64,000 nt of DNA from Pseudomonas shahriarae (GTDB lineage Bacteria; Pseudomonadota; Gammaproteobacteria; Pseudomonadales; Pseudomonadaceae): positions 3,265,001-3,329,000 of the forward strand of contig NZ_CP077085.1 in NCBI RefSeq assembly GCF_014268455.2. The letters are read 5' to 3'. This document shows, one piece after another, positions 63,498 to 64,000 of this stretch. Position 1 is the stretch's first letter; each line of letters starts with the position of its first letter. The notes beneath the pieces are model-generated. The model saw only the letters and a program-made list of their open reading frames with translations, ran no database searches and had not been told where the DNA came from. Both the position numbers and the translations under genes were made by a program.

Positions 63498-63617
63498 GTA
63501 TCCGGTCCCGAGTCGATGCGAGCGCTGAAAAATTGCCGCGATTCTACCGATGTCGAGGCGCCCTCAACATGAGCGATATTCATGCAAAACCCAGGCATGC
63601 TCTAAAAGCGCACAGGT

Positions 63618-63627
63618 TTGCTATGAT
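63618..63627 (+). promoter_or_regulatory. Candidate extended -10 promoter of metH
   Basis: TGCTATGAT (TG at 63619-63620, TATGAT at 63622-63627) is a near-consensus extended -10 about 36 bases before the metH ATG. The -35 position is weak. No cobalamin or SAM riboswitch is visible in the 165-base gap. Confidence 0.5.
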
Positions 63628-63662
63628 CCACGCCCTCCGTAATGCCTGATTAGAGTAGTCCC

Positions 63663-64000
63663 ATGTCCGATCGTAGCACTCGCCTGCAAGCCCTCCACCA
63701 AGCCCTCAAGGAACGCATCCTGATCCTCGATGGCGGCATGGGCACGATGATCCAGAGCTACAAGCTGGAGGAAGAGGACTACCGTGGCAAACGCTTCGCC
63801 GACTGGCCCAGCGACGTCAAGGGTAACAACGACCTGTTGATCCTGAGCCGCCCGGACGTGATCGGCGGGATCGAGAAAGCGTACCTGGATGCCGGTGCCG
63901 ACATCCTCGAGACCAACACCTTCAACGCCACCCAAGTGTCCCAGGCCGACTACGGCATGGAGGCGCTGGCCTACGAGCTGAACCTGGAAGGCGCACGCCT
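63663..64000 (+). CDS. metH: Cobalamin-dependent methionine synthase (5' part only)
   Basis: Methyl transfer from methyl-tetrahydrofolate to homocysteine using cobalamin. Only the first 112 residues are in the window: the start of the homocysteine-binding barrel with [24 protein letters not shown] and [13 protein letters not shown], both diagnostic of MetH. The frame is open to the right edge. It depends on the cofactor whose synthesis genes lie 4-13 kb to the left. Confidence 0.96.
   Translation, partial: MSDRSTRLQALHQALKERILILDGGMGTMIQSYKLEEEDYRGKRFADWPSDVKGNNDLLILSRPDVIGGIEKAYLDAGADILETNTFNATQVSQADYGMEALAYELNLEGAR

Overview
This is a 64 kb chromosomal window of a Pseudomonas, most probably of the P. 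fluorescens group. The signs are GC-rich coding with typical pseudomonad gene orders, the kgu/ptxS 2-ketogluconate cluster, the fapABCDEF functional amyloid operon, cti next to metH, REP/REPIN repeats of the GTGGGAGC...GGCTTGCC type, and a cobW-cobN block facing cbtBA-cobE-cobM. I see no rRNA, tRNA, CRISPR array, transposase or prophage gene.

Layout. 1-7.0 kb: a two-component system (the kinase runs off the left edge) divergent from a two-gene RND efflux system, then a DUF1345 membrane protein. 7.1-13.9 kb: an accessory block holding a 153-aa unknown protein, a pertactin-like autotransporter and two large unrecognised paralogous proteins. The first and last transcription units of this block share a bipartite upstream element with identical internal spacing. 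14.0-19.2 kb: ptxS and kguEKTD, each preceded by a perfect PtxS palindrome. 19.4-26.2 kb: a chemoreceptor, a nucleobase permease, a LEA-type lipoprotein, an acetyltransferase, two small proteins, dpkA and a PepSY protein. 26.3-33.8 kb: a FecR-like protein without a sigma partner, then the fap operon behind a candidate sigma-54 promoter, ending in a convergent sigma-54 activator gene. 34.1-42 kb: a small protein, the overlapping gnd-zwf-HAD operon, a 54-aa coiled-coil protein, a CptA-type phosphoethanolamine transferase, a small periplasmic protein and an acetyltransferase. 41.3-50.0 kb: zapE, pepN, DUF2797, DUF1315, a rhomboid protease, a PPP-type phosphatase and nadK, all on the minus strand, then DUF1853. 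50.1-59.5 kb: the cobalamin region, in which cobW-cobN-chlI-VWA (minus) and cbtB-cbtA-cobE-cobM (plus) diverge from two head-to-head cobalamin riboswitches. 59.5-60.5 kb: a gene-free region filled by a 0.8 kb nested inverted repeat. 60.5-64 kb: nfuA, cti and the start of metH.

How the genes work together. The kgu genes import 2-ketogluconate, phosphorylate it and reduce it to 6-phosphogluconate, while the gnd/zwf operon lies elsewhere in the same sugar-acid metabolism. The fap genes encode a complete amyloid secretion system with a likely dedicated sigma-54 activator. The cobalamin block supplies cobalt uptake, cobalt insertion and ring-modifying steps under B12 feedback, and metH, a B12-dependent enzyme, begins 4 kb away. 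The most novel signals are the shared bipartite promoter element of the accessory block, the nested inverted repeat, and the regulatory layout of fap (sigma-54 promoter, intra-operon hairpins, orphan FecR).
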